Source: an uncultured Rhodospirillales bacterium
GTDB taxonomy: Bacteria; Pseudomonadota; Alphaproteobacteria; ATCC43930; CGMCC-115725
Assembly (NCBI GenBank): GCA_903923205.1
Contig: CAIXXC010000401.1
Coordinates: 1-33,040 of the forward strand
Reading direction: 5' to 3'
Length of the DNA: 33,040 bases
The notes beneath the pieces are model-generated. The model worked only from the letters and a program-made list of their open reading frames with translations, had not been told where the DNA came from and did no database searches. Both the position numbers and the translations under genes were made by a program. Shown one piece after another: positions 7,591-16,245 of the stretch (its first letter is position 1; every line of letters starts with the position of its first letter).

Positions 7591-10230
7591 ATGATTGGTT
7601 TTCTAACCGCCCTTGTTGATTGGTCGCGGCGGCGTGCCTGGACGGTGCTCGTTGTCGCGTTCGCGCTCAGCCTGGTTGCCGGGTGGTACACGACCGGCCA
7701 TCTCGGTGTCGATACCGACACCAGCAAATTGCTCTCTCCCAACCTCGACTGGCAGGTCCAGAGCCGCGTTCTCGACGAGGCGTTTCCCCAGAACGTTTCG
7801 GTCACCACAATCGTGCTCGATGGCCCCAACCCGGATCTCGTCGCTGCGGCGACGACGAAGCTGGCGGCAGCCCTCGCCAAGCGGACCGATCTTTTCAATA
7901 ACGTCCGCCGCCCGGACTACGGTCCCTTTTTTGATCGCTTCGGTTTGCTGTTCCTATCGACCAAGGAACTCTCAACCTTGTCCGACCAGTTGGCGGCCGC
8001 GCAACCCCTGCTTGGCCCCCTCGATGCCGATCCCAGTCTGCGTGGTTTGTTCGGCGTCCTGAACCAGGCCTTGACGGCGATCGAGGCCGGCAATGCGGCA
8101 GGCGCCAAGCTGGCGACGCCACTCGTGGCCTTTGCCAAGACCATCTCGACGATCACGGCGGGTCATCCGGAGCCCTTGTCATGGAGCGGCCTGATGACCG
8201 GCAAGGAGCCACGCCCAGAGGAGCTGCGCCACTTTATTCAAGTGCAGCCCAAACTGGATTTCACCGCACTTGAGCCCGGTCTCAAAGCCAGCAAAGGTAT
8301 TCGGGAAACTGCCCAGTCGCTGGGCCTCGCGTCTGAGGGCGTTCGTATCCGCCTTACCGGCGAGATTCCGCTTCAGGACGACGAGTTCGCAAGCGTCAGT
8401 GAGGGCGCAGGAATCGCGACCGCGTTATCGCTGACGGGCATCCTTGTTGTCCTTATGCTTGGGCTGCGAACCCCTCGCCTGATCCTGGCAATCATCGTGA
8501 CACTACTGGCCGGACTGGTTTACACCGCCTGCTTTGCCGCGCTTTCGGTTGGCTCGCTCAACATGATCTCCGTCGCCTTTGCCGTCCTGTTTATCGGCAT
8601 CGGCGTCGATTTCGGCATCCAGTTCAGCATGCGCTATCGTGCGGAGCTGTTCGAGGTCACCGATGGCGAGGCACCTGACGATCCCGTGGGAGCGCATGCC
8701 GAAGCCATCACGCGTACTGGCCATGCCATCGGCGCGCCACTGGGCCTGGCGGCGCTGGCGACCTGCGCTGGGTTCTTCTCGTTCCTGCCGACGGATTATC
8801 GGGGCGTCTCGGAACTGGGGCTGATCGCCGGCACCAGCATGATCATTGCGCTCACCGCCAATCTGACGATACTTCCGGCGCTATTGACCGTCCTGCCGAT
8901 GGGCCGTGGCAAGCCCGAGGCTGCGGGCTTTGCCTGGGCCGTCCCGCTCGACGCGGCTATTTCGCGTCACGCGAAAACGATCACCGCGATTGCCCTCCTG
9001 TTCGGGCTTGCCGCAATCGCGTGCATTCCCTGGGCACGTTTTGACGCCGATCCCCTGGACCTCAAGGACCCACGCAAGGAATCCGTCTCGACCGCGCTTG
9101 AATTGACGAATGATCCCGTCAATTCGCCCTATACAATCGAATTGCTCAGACCGACGCAGGCGGCGGCGGACGCCTTGGCCAGCCGTCTTGGCACCCTGCC
9201 GGAGGTTAAACAGGTGCTGACCCTGAGCAGCCTGGTGCCCGACGACCAGGCCGAGAAACTCGACACGTTGAGTACGACGCAAATCCTGCTCGGGCCTATC
9301 GTCGGTCATCTGATCACCCTACCGCCACCGACCGTCGCGCAGGAACAAGCGGCAGTAACCGGGTTCCGCCTCCACCTCCACCAGCTTCTGGCGGGTCACA
9401 ATCGCAGCGCGTTGGGCCCTTCGGCAGCGGCCATGGCCGATGCGCTCGACCGCTTCGAGGCCTTGCCGGACGCTGCCGCCGAACTCCCGGTTCTGCGTAA
9501 AGCCCTGATCGGCGGTTTCGAGGCCCGGATTGACGGTCTCCGCCTCGCCCTGCAGGCGACGCCACTCGCGCTCAAGACGATGCCGGTCGATGTCCGCGAG
9601 GACTGGGTCGCCACGGATGGTCGGGCGCGGATATCGGTATTCCCGTCGGGCAATATGCATGACCAGCATCAGCTTGCACGCTTCGTCGCGGCCGTCCGCG
9701 CCGTCGCCCCTGATGCCAGCGGCGCGCCGGTCACCATCCTCGAATCCGGCAATACCGTCAGTCATGCCTTCCTCACCGCGTCCTTGCTGGCCTTGGTGAC
9801 GATCACGATCCTGCTCGCGATCGCCCTGCGCAAGGTGAAGGACCTCGTGATTGTGATGCTGCCGCTGGTGCTGGCGGGACTCTACGCGCTTGGCACCTGC
9901 GTGGCATTCGGCCTTGCCTTCAACTACGCAAACGTCATCGCCGTCCCTCTGCTAATGGGGATAGGCGTCGCCTTTGACATCTATTTCCTGATGGTTTGGC
10001 GGCGCGAAAAATACCAGCGTCCGAATTTGTTGCAGACCTCGACCGCCCGCGCCGTCGTCTTCAGCGCCTGCACCACGGCTTCGGCCTTCGGCACGCTCAG
10101 CCTGTCGCACCATGTGGGCACGGCCAGCATGGGCATTCTGCTGGTGATGACCCTGGGGTTTGTCCTGGTCTGCACATTGATCGTGCAGCCGGCACTCATG
10201 ACGGTGATGAGCGAGGAGTCGCCGGATTAA
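7591..10230 (+). CDS. hpnN: Hopanoid transporter HpnN (RND/MMPL family)
   Basis: HpnN is an inner-membrane RND-type transporter that moves hopanoids to the outer membrane. The product of about 879 residues has the family's layout: a first membrane helix (AWTVLVVAFALSLVAGWY) followed by GVDTDTSKLLSP, a long periplasmic loop, a helix cluster with GIGVDFGIQFSMRYR, a second periplasmic loop, and a second cluster with GIGVAFDIYFLMVWRRE. ATG 7591 is preferred because family proteins start just before WVD-type helix 1. Upstream in-frame starts are GTG 7555 and ATG 7570, and none has a clear ribosome site. It is convergent with hpnM, which acts in the same process. Confidence 0.93.
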   Translation: MIGFLTALVDWSRRRAWTVLVVAFALSLVAGWYTTGHLGVDTDTSKLLSPNLDWQVQSRVLDEAFPQNVSVTTIVLDGPNPDLVAAATTKLAAALAKRTDLFNNVRRPDYGPFFDRFGLLFLSTKELSTLSDQLAAAQPLLGPLDADPSLRGLFGVLNQALTAIEAGNAAGAKLATPLVAFAKTISTITAGHPEPLSWSGLMTGKEPRPEELRHFIQVQPKLDFTALEPGLKASKGIRETAQSLGLASEGVRIRLTGEIPLQDDEFASVSEGAGIATALSLTGILVVLMLGLRTPRLILAIIVTLLAGLVYTACFAALSVGSLNMISVAFAVLFIGIGVDFGIQFSMRYRAELFEVTDGEAPDDPVGAHAEAITRTGHAIGAPLGLAALATCAGFFSFLPTDYRGVSELGLIAGTSMIIALTANLTILPALLTVLPMGRGKPEAAGFAWAVPLDAAISRHAKTITAIALLFGLAAIACIPWARFDADPLDLKDPRKESVSTALELTNDPVNSPYTIELLRPTQAAADALASRLGTLPEVKQVLTLSSLVPDDQAEKLDTLSTTQILLGPIVGHLITLPPPTVAQEQAAVTGFRLHLHQLLAGHNRSALGPSAAAMADALDRFEALPDAAAELPVLRKALIGGFEARIDGLRLALQATPLALKTMPVDVREDWVATDGRARISVFPSGNMHDQHQLARFVAAVRAVAPDASGAPVTILESGNTVSHAFLTASLLALVTITILLAIALRKVKDLVIVMLPLVLAGLYALGTCVAFGLAFNYANVIAVPLLMGIGVAFDIYFLMVWRREKYQRPNLLQTSTARAVVFSACTTASAFGTLSLSHHVGTASMGILLVMTLGFVLVCTLIVQPALMTVMSEESPD

Positions 10231-10285
10231 CGCGCGATATCTCTGACGCTATCTGAGCTGGCAGAGGCTAGTTCCGCAAGTTGGA

Positions 10286-10930
10286 TTAGGGTTCAGGGTT
10301 GTTGTTGGTCTTGGCCTTGAGAGCGTCAAGCAACCCCTGGTAGCCATCGCGGTCAATCACGGCCGAAAATTCCGAGCGCCGGGTCGCAAGCTCGCTGATC
10401 GAGCCCGTCAGGAAGACGTCAACGATCTGCCAAGCCGCCCCAGGGCGTTGGCGGACGAGGTAATTGAGGGTCACGGCCGGGGCGGTTTTCTGCACGAGCC
10501 TGGTCATCACGAGCATGCCGTTGGCAAGCGGCAGCGAGCTATCGGTGACAAACGTCTCGCCACTGAAGCCATCGAAGCGGCGGGCGTAGGTCGAGACCAC
10601 GAATTTGCTGAAGGCTTCGCTGACGGCTGCACGCTGATCGTCAGTCCACTCCGACCAGGACGCGCCGGCGACGATCTTCGTCATCGTCGGCAGATCGAAG
10701 ACCCGCCGAATAACGGGGTCCAGCTTGGCGTAGCGCCCGTCATAGCCAAGCTGATCGGCGTGCTGCATAACATCGATCAGAGCGCCGCAAAGCCCTTCAA
10801 CGACCTGGACAGGCGTCTGCTGATCCGCCTGGACCGATACAGCCGTCTCCCCGGAAGGTTGAGCTGCTCCTGCGGGCGTCGCCATCAACAGCATCAGGGC
10901 GCATATCGCCACAGACGTATTTTTCGCCAT
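10286..10930 (-). CDS. hpnM: HpnM, MlaC/Ttg2D-like periplasmic phospholipid-binding protein
   Basis: A 214-residue exported protein of the toluene-tolerance Ttg2/MlaC family; the hopanoid-cluster version is named HpnM and is thought to carry lipids across the periplasm. It has a signal peptide (MAKNTSVAICALMLLMATPAGA) and then the family core: FDLPTMTKIVAG, ASWSEWTDDQRAAVSEAF and FVVSTYARRFDGFSGE, with AAWQIVDVFLTGSISELATRRSEF near the end. ATG 10930 is used because it begins a clean signal peptide; the frame is open 21 bases further. It lies 85 bases after dxs on the same strand and is probably cotranscribed. Its neighbour on the other side is the convergent hpnN. Confidence 0.9.
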   Translation of the reverse strand: MAKNTSVAICALMLLMATPAGAAQPSGETAVSVQADQQTPVQVVEGLCGALIDVMQHADQLGYDGRYAKLDPVIRRVFDLPTMTKIVAGASWSEWTDDQRAAVSEAFSKFVVSTYARRFDGFSGETFVTDSSLPLANGMLVMTRLVQKTAPAVTLNYLVRQRPGAAWQIVDVFLTGSISELATRRSEFSAVIDRDGYQGLLDALKAKTNNNPEP

Positions 10931-11015
10931 ATTCCCTAGACTTCCCGACACAAGCGTGGCCTCGACGCCCTACACGAAGGTGCAACCGTCAGATTGATTG
11001 AGATCGTTTAGAGCC

Positions 11016-12938
11016 TCACGCCCGCGCTGGCAACTGCGCATCGCTGCGCCCCAAGGCCGCAAGGGCCGTCGCCGTGATGTGGCGCGCCATCAGACCCGCC
11101 TCGTCGTACTGCACATTTGGTGCCTCGTGATCAATAAAGCGATCCGGAAGCACCATCGGCCGAACCTTGAGACCGTTATCAAGCAATCCGGATTCGGCCA
11201 GGAAATGCAGTACCTGGGTGCTGAAACCACCGATCGAGCCTTCCTCAACCGTGATGAGGACTTCATGTTCGCGCGCAAGTCGGGTGATCAGGTCGGTATC
11301 GATCGGCTTGGCGAAGCGCATATCGGCAACAGTTGTGGACAGGCCGAAAGTCGCAAGCTCGCCAGCCGCCTTCAGCGCCTCGCGCAAACGTGTGCCGAGG
11401 CTGAGGATCGCGATCTTGCTGCCCTCGCAGATAACACGGCCCTTGCCGATCTCGAGCGGGACACCGCGCACCGGAATCTCGACGCCTTCGCCATCGCCAC
11501 GCGGATAGCGCACGGCGGACGGGCCATCATCGATGGCGACCTGGGTGGCCACCATATGGGTCAGCTCGGCCTCGTCGGACGGGGCCATGATCACAAAATG
11601 CGGCAGGCACCCAAGGTAGGCCAGATCGAACGAACCGGCATGGGTCGCGCCGTCAGCGCCGACAAGACCAGCGCGATCGATGGCAAACCGCACCGGCAGC
11701 CGCTGGATCGCGACATCATGGACAACCTGGTCATAGCCACGTTGCAGGAAGGTCGAATAGATCGCGCAGAACGGCTTCATGCCCTCGGTCGCAAGACCGG
11801 CGGCAAAGGTCACGGCGTGCTGCTCGGCAATGCCGACGTCAAACGTCCGTGATGGAAACGCCTTGGCGAAGATGTTCACGCCGGTTCCCGACGGCATCGC
11901 CGCCGTGATCGCAACGATCTTGTCGTCGCGCTCGGCTTCCTTGACGAGGCTTTCACCGAAGACGTTCTGATAAGACGGTGCATTGGATTTCGGCTTGGAC
12001 TGAGCGCCGGTCACGACATCGAACTTGGAGACACCGTGATACTTGTCGCCCGCCGCCTCGGCCGGGGCATAGCCGTGACCCTTCTTGGTGACGACATGGA
12101 TCAACACCGGGCCGGCATCCTCAGCATCGCGCACATTCTTCAGAACGGGCAGCAAATGGTCGAGGTTATGGCCATCGATCGGACCGACGTAATAGAAACC
12201 GAGCTCCTCGAACAACGTACCGCCGGTCACAAATCCACGTGCCAGCTCCTCGGCGCGCTTGGCGGCGAGATTCAGGCGCTTGGGCAGGAATTTGGCAAAT
12301 TCCGCAGCCGTGTGGCGCAGGCCGAGATAGGTCTTGGACGAAGCCGCGCGCGACAGTGCCGCGCTGACCGCGCCGACGGGCGGGGCGATCGACATGTCGT
12401 TGTCGTTGAGGATCACGATCAACCGCGTCGCGTGCATCGCGCCGGCGTTGTTCATCGCTTCGTATGCCATGCCCGCGCTCATCGAGCCGTCGCCGATCAC
12501 CGCGATAACATTGTTGCGACGACCCTGCAGATCGCGACCGACCGCCATACCAAGCCCAGCCGAAATTGAGGTCGAGGAATGCGCGGCACCAAAGGGATCG
12601 TAGATGCTTTCGCTGCGCTTGGTGAAGCCGGAAAGTCCGCCTCCCTGGCGCAGGGTACGAATGCGATCACGCCGACCCGTGAGGATCTTGTGCGGATAGG
12701 CCTGGTGACCAACATCCCAGATCAGCCGGTCATCGGGCGTGTTGAAGACGTAGTGGATGGCCGCCGTCAGCTCGACAACACCAAGGCCGGAGCCGAGATG
12801 ACCGCCCGTGATGGAGACAGCCTCAATGGTTTCGCGGCGCAATTCGTCTGCGAACTGACGCAGATCCGATTCCGGCAGTTTCCGGAGATCGGCCGGGATA
12901 TTCACACGGTCCAACAATGGTTTCGGTTGAACGGTCAC
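11016..12938 (-). CDS. dxs: 1-deoxy-D-xylulose-5-phosphate synthase
   Basis: Thiamine-diphosphate enzyme that condenses pyruvate with glyceraldehyde 3-phosphate, the first and flux-setting step of the MEP isoprenoid pathway. The product is about 640 residues. Motifs: [27 protein letters not shown], the ThDP/Mg site [29 protein letters not shown], the catalytic [15 protein letters not shown] and the C-terminal [13 protein letters not shown]. Start chosen at GTG 12938 because AAGGAG lies five bases before it; the frame is open to GTG 12956. It heads a probable dxs-hpnM unit and is divergent from ispH, so the first and last MEP enzymes share one intergenic region. Confidence 0.97.
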   Translation of the reverse strand: MTVQPKPLLDRVNIPADLRKLPESDLRQFADELRRETIEAVSITGGHLGSGLGVVELTAAIHYVFNTPDDRLIWDVGHQAYPHKILTGRRDRIRTLRQGGGLSGFTKRSESIYDPFGAAHSSTSISAGLGMAVGRDLQGRRNNVIAVIGDGSMSAGMAYEAMNNAGAMHATRLIVILNDNDMSIAPPVGAVSAALSRAASSKTYLGLRHTAAEFAKFLPKRLNLAAKRAEELARGFVTGGTLFEELGFYYVGPIDGHNLDHLLPVLKNVRDAEDAGPVLIHVVTKKGHGYAPAEAAGDKYHGVSKFDVVTGAQSKPKSNAPSYQNVFGESLVKEAERDDKIVAITAAMPSGTGVNIFAKAFPSRTFDVGIAEQHAVTFAAGLATEGMKPFCAIYSTFLQRGYDQVVHDVAIQRLPVRFAIDRAGLVGADGATHAGSFDLAYLGCLPHFVIMAPSDEAELTHMVATQVAIDDGPSAVRYPRGDGEGVEIPVRGVPLEIGKGRVICEGSKIAILSLGTRLREALKAAGELATFGLSTTVADMRFAKPIDTDLITRLAREHEVLITVEEGSIGGFSTQVLHFLAESGLLDNGLKVRPMVLPDRFIDHEAPNVQYDEAGLMARHITATALAALGRSDAQLPARA

Positions 12939-13320
12939 TTCCACTCCTTGCCACACGATGGCGGCGCCAAGCCGGCGTCCCGGCTCTCAATAATATAAGC
13001 GGGCTAAAGTACAGACTGTCGCCCGCGAGGACAACGCCGTTGACAGGGGTTCCTGCGCGACTGAATCTGTGCTCGCTAGATGTAGTGTTACGGGCGTCAT
13101 TACCTCACAAGATACCCGTAATCGCAAGCATGATGGCGCCAAAAAGTGTTATATTTTTGTCGCGGAGTCGCCATTTAATCGCGATAAATCGGTGCTTGTC
13201 CGGCGCTGAAGGCAGGCCTGCACAGATCCATGGTTGCACCGCACCCGTAAAACTCCGTATGTATAATCCTTGCGAGTCTGTCGGTTTCGGCGGGCACCGG
13301 ACCCTAATCGAGGCACACGA
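12939..13320. promoter_or_regulatory. Divergent dxs/ispH intergenic region with repeated CCCGTAA motif
   Basis: No gene is visible in these 382 bases. For dxs (minus strand) TTGTCC (13034-13029) and TACTTT (13011-13006) are 17 bases apart. For ispH (plus strand) an exact TATAAT is at 13262-13267, 53 bases before the start codon, without a good -35. The heptamer CCCGTAA occurs three times: inverted as TTACGGG at 13088-13094, and direct at 13115-13121 and 13244-13250. The first two form an inverted pair 20 bases apart. A palindromic ATCGCGAT lies near 13178. A regulator binding here is possible but unproven. Confidence 0.35.
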
Positions 13321-14262
13321 ATGAAGGTGATTCTGGCCAAGCCGCGTGGCTTCTGCGCCGGTGTCGAACGGGCGATCGAGATCGTCGAGCGAGCGCTGGA
13401 GAAGTTCGGCGCCCCGGTCTATGTCCGTCACGAGATCGTCCATAACAAGCATGTCGTCGATAGCCTGAAGGCGAAAGGCGCGGTCTTCGTCGACGAACTC
13501 GATGAAATTCCGGCGGGGAGCATCACCGTGTTCAGCGCCCATGGCGTATCGCAGGCGGTTGAGGACGAAGCCGCCACCCGCGACTTGCCCGTGATCGACG
13601 CGACCTGCCCGCTCGTTTCCAAGGTTCATCACGAGGCGCAGCGCTATGCCGACAAGGGCCGCGACGTCATCCTGATTGGCCATGCCGGCCACCCTGAGGT
13701 CGAAGGTACCATGGGCCGGATCGATGGCACGGTGCACCTGATCGCGACGCCCGCCGATGTCGCCACGCTGGATATTTCCGAAGGCACCAAGCTTTCCTAC
13801 GTAACCCAGACCACCTTGTCGGTGGATGACACCAAGAGCGTGATCGATGCGCTCAAGGCGCGGTTCCCCTCGATCATCGGTCCCGACACACGCGACATCT
13901 GCTACGCGACCCAGAACCGTCAGAGCGCCGTGCGCGCCCTTACCGCGCTGGTCGACCTGATTCTCGTCGTGGGTGCCCAGAACAGTTCGAACTCAAACCG
14001 GCTGGCGGAAATCGCCAAGGAAATGGGCATCGCGAGTTACCTGATTGCGGACGCCTCGGCGCTCGATCCGGCCTGGCTTAACGGCGTTCACTCCGTGGGC
14101 GTCACCGCTGGCGCGTCGGCACCGGAGCATCTTGTCGAGGAACTCGTCGAACGCTTACGTGAATTGGGCGCGACCGAGTTTGAAATCCTTCCCGGCGTTG
14201 ATGAAAATGTGCGCTTCAAGATGCCGCCGGAGCTGGCGGACATCGCGGCGATAACTGTCTGA
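13321..14262 (+). CDS. ispH: 4-hydroxy-3-methylbut-2-enyl diphosphate reductase (IspH/LytB)
   Basis: Iron-sulfur enzyme that makes IPP and DMAPP from HMBPP, the last step of the MEP pathway. The 313-residue product has the three cluster-ligating cysteines: C12 (PRGFCAGV), C96 (DATCPLVSK) and C194 ([10 protein letters not shown]). Substrate-binding motifs are also present: [10 protein letters not shown] with the conserved His, [20 protein letters not shown] with the catalytic Glu, and [14 protein letters not shown] 13321 fits the usual MKVILAxPRGFC start. It lies 162 bases before hpnH on the same strand, so the two may be cotranscribed. Confidence 0.97.
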   Translation: MKVILAKPRGFCAGVERAIEIVERALEKFGAPVYVRHEIVHNKHVVDSLKAKGAVFVDELDEIPAGSITVFSAHGVSQAVEDEAATRDLPVIDATCPLVSKVHHEAQRYADKGRDVILIGHAGHPEVEGTMGRIDGTVHLIATPADVATLDISEGTKLSYVTQTTLSVDDTKSVIDALKARFPSIIGPDTRDICYATQNRQSAVRALTALVDLILVVGAQNSSNSNRLAEIAKEMGIASYLIADASALDPAWLNGVHSVGVTAGASAPEHLVEELVERLRELGATEFEILPGVDENVRFKMPPELADIAAITV

Positions 14263-14276
14263 CGCCTACCTAATCG

Positions 14277-14310
14277 GCGCCGGCGATCCGATCCCGGCGC
14301 TTGGGTCTTG
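14277..14310 (+). terminator. Weak hairpin after ispH
   Basis: GCGCCGG (14277-14283) and CCGGCGC (14294-14300) form a 7-bp GC stem with a 10-base loop, followed by TTGGGTCTTGATCTTTT. The T-content is loose, so this may be a weak terminator or only an attenuating hairpin between ispH and hpnH. Confidence 0.3.
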
Positions 14311-14424
14311 ATCTTTTGGTGAGTCGGATCACCTGAACAACAGGCCGGAAGCCTGGTTTCGCGACGAGATGAAACCCATCTGTTGCGCGGGCCGCGACCG
14401 GCAGTCCAACAATCGGGGTAGTCT

Positions 14425-15573
14425 GTGGCCATTCCTCTTATTCAGCAGCTTCGCGTCGGCGGCTATTTGCTCAAGCAGACCTTGTCGGGGCGCAAGCGCT
14501 ATCCGCTGGTCCTCATGCTTGAGCCGCTTCTGCGCTGCAATCTCGCCTGCGCCGGTTGTGGCAAGATCGATTATCCGGATCCGATCCTCAATCAGCGCCT
14601 GTCGGTGCAGGAGTGCCTGGACGCGGTGGACGAGTGCGGTGCGCCCGTGGTCGTTATCGCCGGTGGTGAGCCGCTCCTGCACAAGGAGATCGACAAGATC
14701 GTCGAAGGCATCACCGCCCGCAAGAAATTCGCGATCGTCTGTACCAATGCGCTGCTGCTTGAAAAGAAGATGCATCTCTTCAAGCCGAGCCCGTATTTCA
14801 ACTGGTCGATCCATCTTGACGGCGACCGCGAAGATCATGATCGCGCGGTTTGCCAGGACGGCGTCTATGATCGCGCCATCGCGGCGATCAAAAAGGCCCG
14901 CGACATGGGCTTCCGCATCAATATCAATTGTACGCTTTATGACGGCGCGCAGCCCGAGAAAGTCGCCAATTTCTTTGATATGGTGAACCACGAACTCGGC
15001 GCGACCGTGACCCTGTCGCCCGGTTATGCCTATGAGCGCGCCCCGGACCAGGAGCATTTCCTCAACCGCGAGCGCACCAAGACGCTGTTCCGCGACATCT
15101 TCCGGCTGGGCAAGGGTCGTAAGTGGAGCTTCAGTCAGTCGACCGTCTTCCTCGACTTCCTGACCGGCAACCAGACCTTCCATTGCACGCCCTGGGGCAA
15201 TCCGACCAAGACTGTGTTCGGCTGGCAGCGTCCCTGCTATCTCCTTGGCGAAGGCTATGCGCCGACGTTCAAGGCGCTGATGGAAGAGACCGATTGGGAC
15301 GCCTACGGTACCGGCAATTATGAAAAATGCGCCAATTGCATGGTCCATAGCGGCTATGAGGCGTCAGCCGTGGCCGATATCGTCAAGCATCCGTTCAAGG
15401 CCCTGGCGATCGAGCTGCGCGGCCCGCGCACCGAAGGCCCGATGGCGCCGGAGATCCCGCTCGATAAGCAGCGCCCGGCGGAATACAACTATTCGAAGCA
15501 TGTCGACGAGGCACTAGAGCGGATTGGCGCTTCCAAGCTGGAGCAGGCCGAAGCCGAGGCTGCCGCCGAGTAG
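14425..15573 (+). CDS. hpnH: Adenosyl-hopene transferase HpnH (radical SAM)
   Basis: HpnH adds a 5'-deoxyadenosyl radical to diploptene and produces adenosylhopane, the entry to C35 hopanoids. The product has 382 residues and begins at GTG 14425 after a GGGG ribosome site. The radical SAM cysteines are C38, C42 and C45 (CNLACAGC, the CX3CX2C form). Other family marks are IAGGEPLLHKEID for SAM binding, NWSIHLDGDREDHD, TLSPGYAYERAPDQEHFL and the C-terminal NYEKCANCMVHSGYE cysteine pair. Its last 60 bases overlap, on the opposite strand, the end of hpnG, which encodes the next enzyme. Confidence 0.96.
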   Translation: MAIPLIQQLRVGGYLLKQTLSGRKRYPLVLMLEPLLRCNLACAGCGKIDYPDPILNQRLSVQECLDAVDECGAPVVVIAGGEPLLHKEIDKIVEGITARKKFAIVCTNALLLEKKMHLFKPSPYFNWSIHLDGDREDHDRAVCQDGVYDRAIAAIKKARDMGFRININCTLYDGAQPEKVANFFDMVNHELGATVTLSPGYAYERAPDQEHFLNRERTKTLFRDIFRLGKGRKWSFSQSTVFLDFLTGNQTFHCTPWGNPTKTVFGWQRPCYLLGEGYAPTFKALMEETDWDAYGTGNYEKCANCMVHSGYEASAVADIVKHPFKALAIELRGPRTEGPMAPEIPLDKQRPAEYNYSKHVDEALERIGASKLEQAEAEAAAE

Positions 15574-16233
15574 ATCACAACGCTTCAATGTTCGATGGGC
15601 GGCACCAGCCGCCCGTCCGAGCCGGATCAGCGCACCCAACTGGCCAGGATTGCGGGCCAGCGAGCCGAGCACAGCCAAAAGGTCTGTAGCCCCCGCCGGG
15701 GTCACGCCGACCAGCGCAGCGGGTGGCAAGACTTGATCGGCTTCGTCCGCCACCGCGCGGATCACCAGCCAGGGCAAACCTGCCCGCGCCGCCGCATCGG
15801 CTATCTCATGACTTTCCATATCGACCGCCACGGCGCCCGCCCGCTGTGCCAGCGCGTGCTTCGCCGCGACACTGGCGATCGCCACGTCGGAGGCGACAAG
15901 CGCCCCCGTGGCAGGCCGAAGTTCACCCAGCAGATCGAGCGCCGCACAATGCCAAGCCGGATCGACGCTTAAGCGCGATCCATCCGGTGTCACAATCTCG
16001 CTTGGCAGCAGGAGATCGCCGGCTGCGAGATAATCGGCGAGCCCCCCGGCCAAACCGTAACTGATCAGATGCGTACAACCCGCCGCGACAAGATGATCGG
16101 CGCCCGCCTTCGCCAGTTCGGGTCGCGCGCCCGAAAGGGCAACGACGAGGGACGAGTCGCGTGACGCTGTCACCAGGGTTTCCTGTTCCGAGCGCAACCC
16201 GGCCAGAATCCCCAGGCGAAACGCTGCCGTCAT
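15514..16233 (-). CDS. hpnG: HpnG, hopanoid-associated nucleosidase/phosphorylase
   Basis: HpnG removes adenine from adenosylhopane, the HpnH product, giving the ribosyl-hopane precursor of bacteriohopanepolyols. The 239-residue protein has the PNP/UDP-phosphorylase fold: LGILAGLRSEQETL at the N-terminus, ISYGLAGGLADYLAAGDLLLP in the middle, and AVDMESHEIADAAARAGLPW, the usual DMES segment at the ribose site. It starts 12 bases after the shc stop, so it closes the hpnCDE-shc-hpnG run. It ends 60 bases inside hpnH on the opposite strand. Confidence 0.9.
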   Translation of the reverse strand: MTAAFRLGILAGLRSEQETLVTASRDSSLVVALSGARPELAKAGADHLVAAGCTHLISYGLAGGLADYLAAGDLLLPSEIVTPDGSRLSVDPAWHCAALDLLGELRPATGALVASDVAIASVAAKHALAQRAGAVAVDMESHEIADAAARAGLPWLVIRAVADEADQVLPPAALVGVTPAGATDLLAVLGSLARNPGQLGALIRLGRAAGAAHRTLKRCDLLGGSLGFGLLQLGSANPL

Positions 16234-16245
16234 CGCCAGACCCCG

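Noticed and set aside
3844-10277. AGCTGGCAGAGG followed by AGTT(T/C)CGC at 3844-3863 and again at 10256-10277, both near 3' ends of genes
   Set aside because: Dozens of chance 12-base matches are expected in a window this size; two copies do not make a repeat family.
13105-13737. A minus-strand frame entering the dxs/ispH gap
   Set aside because: Most of it is antisense to ispH and no ribosome site or motif supports it.
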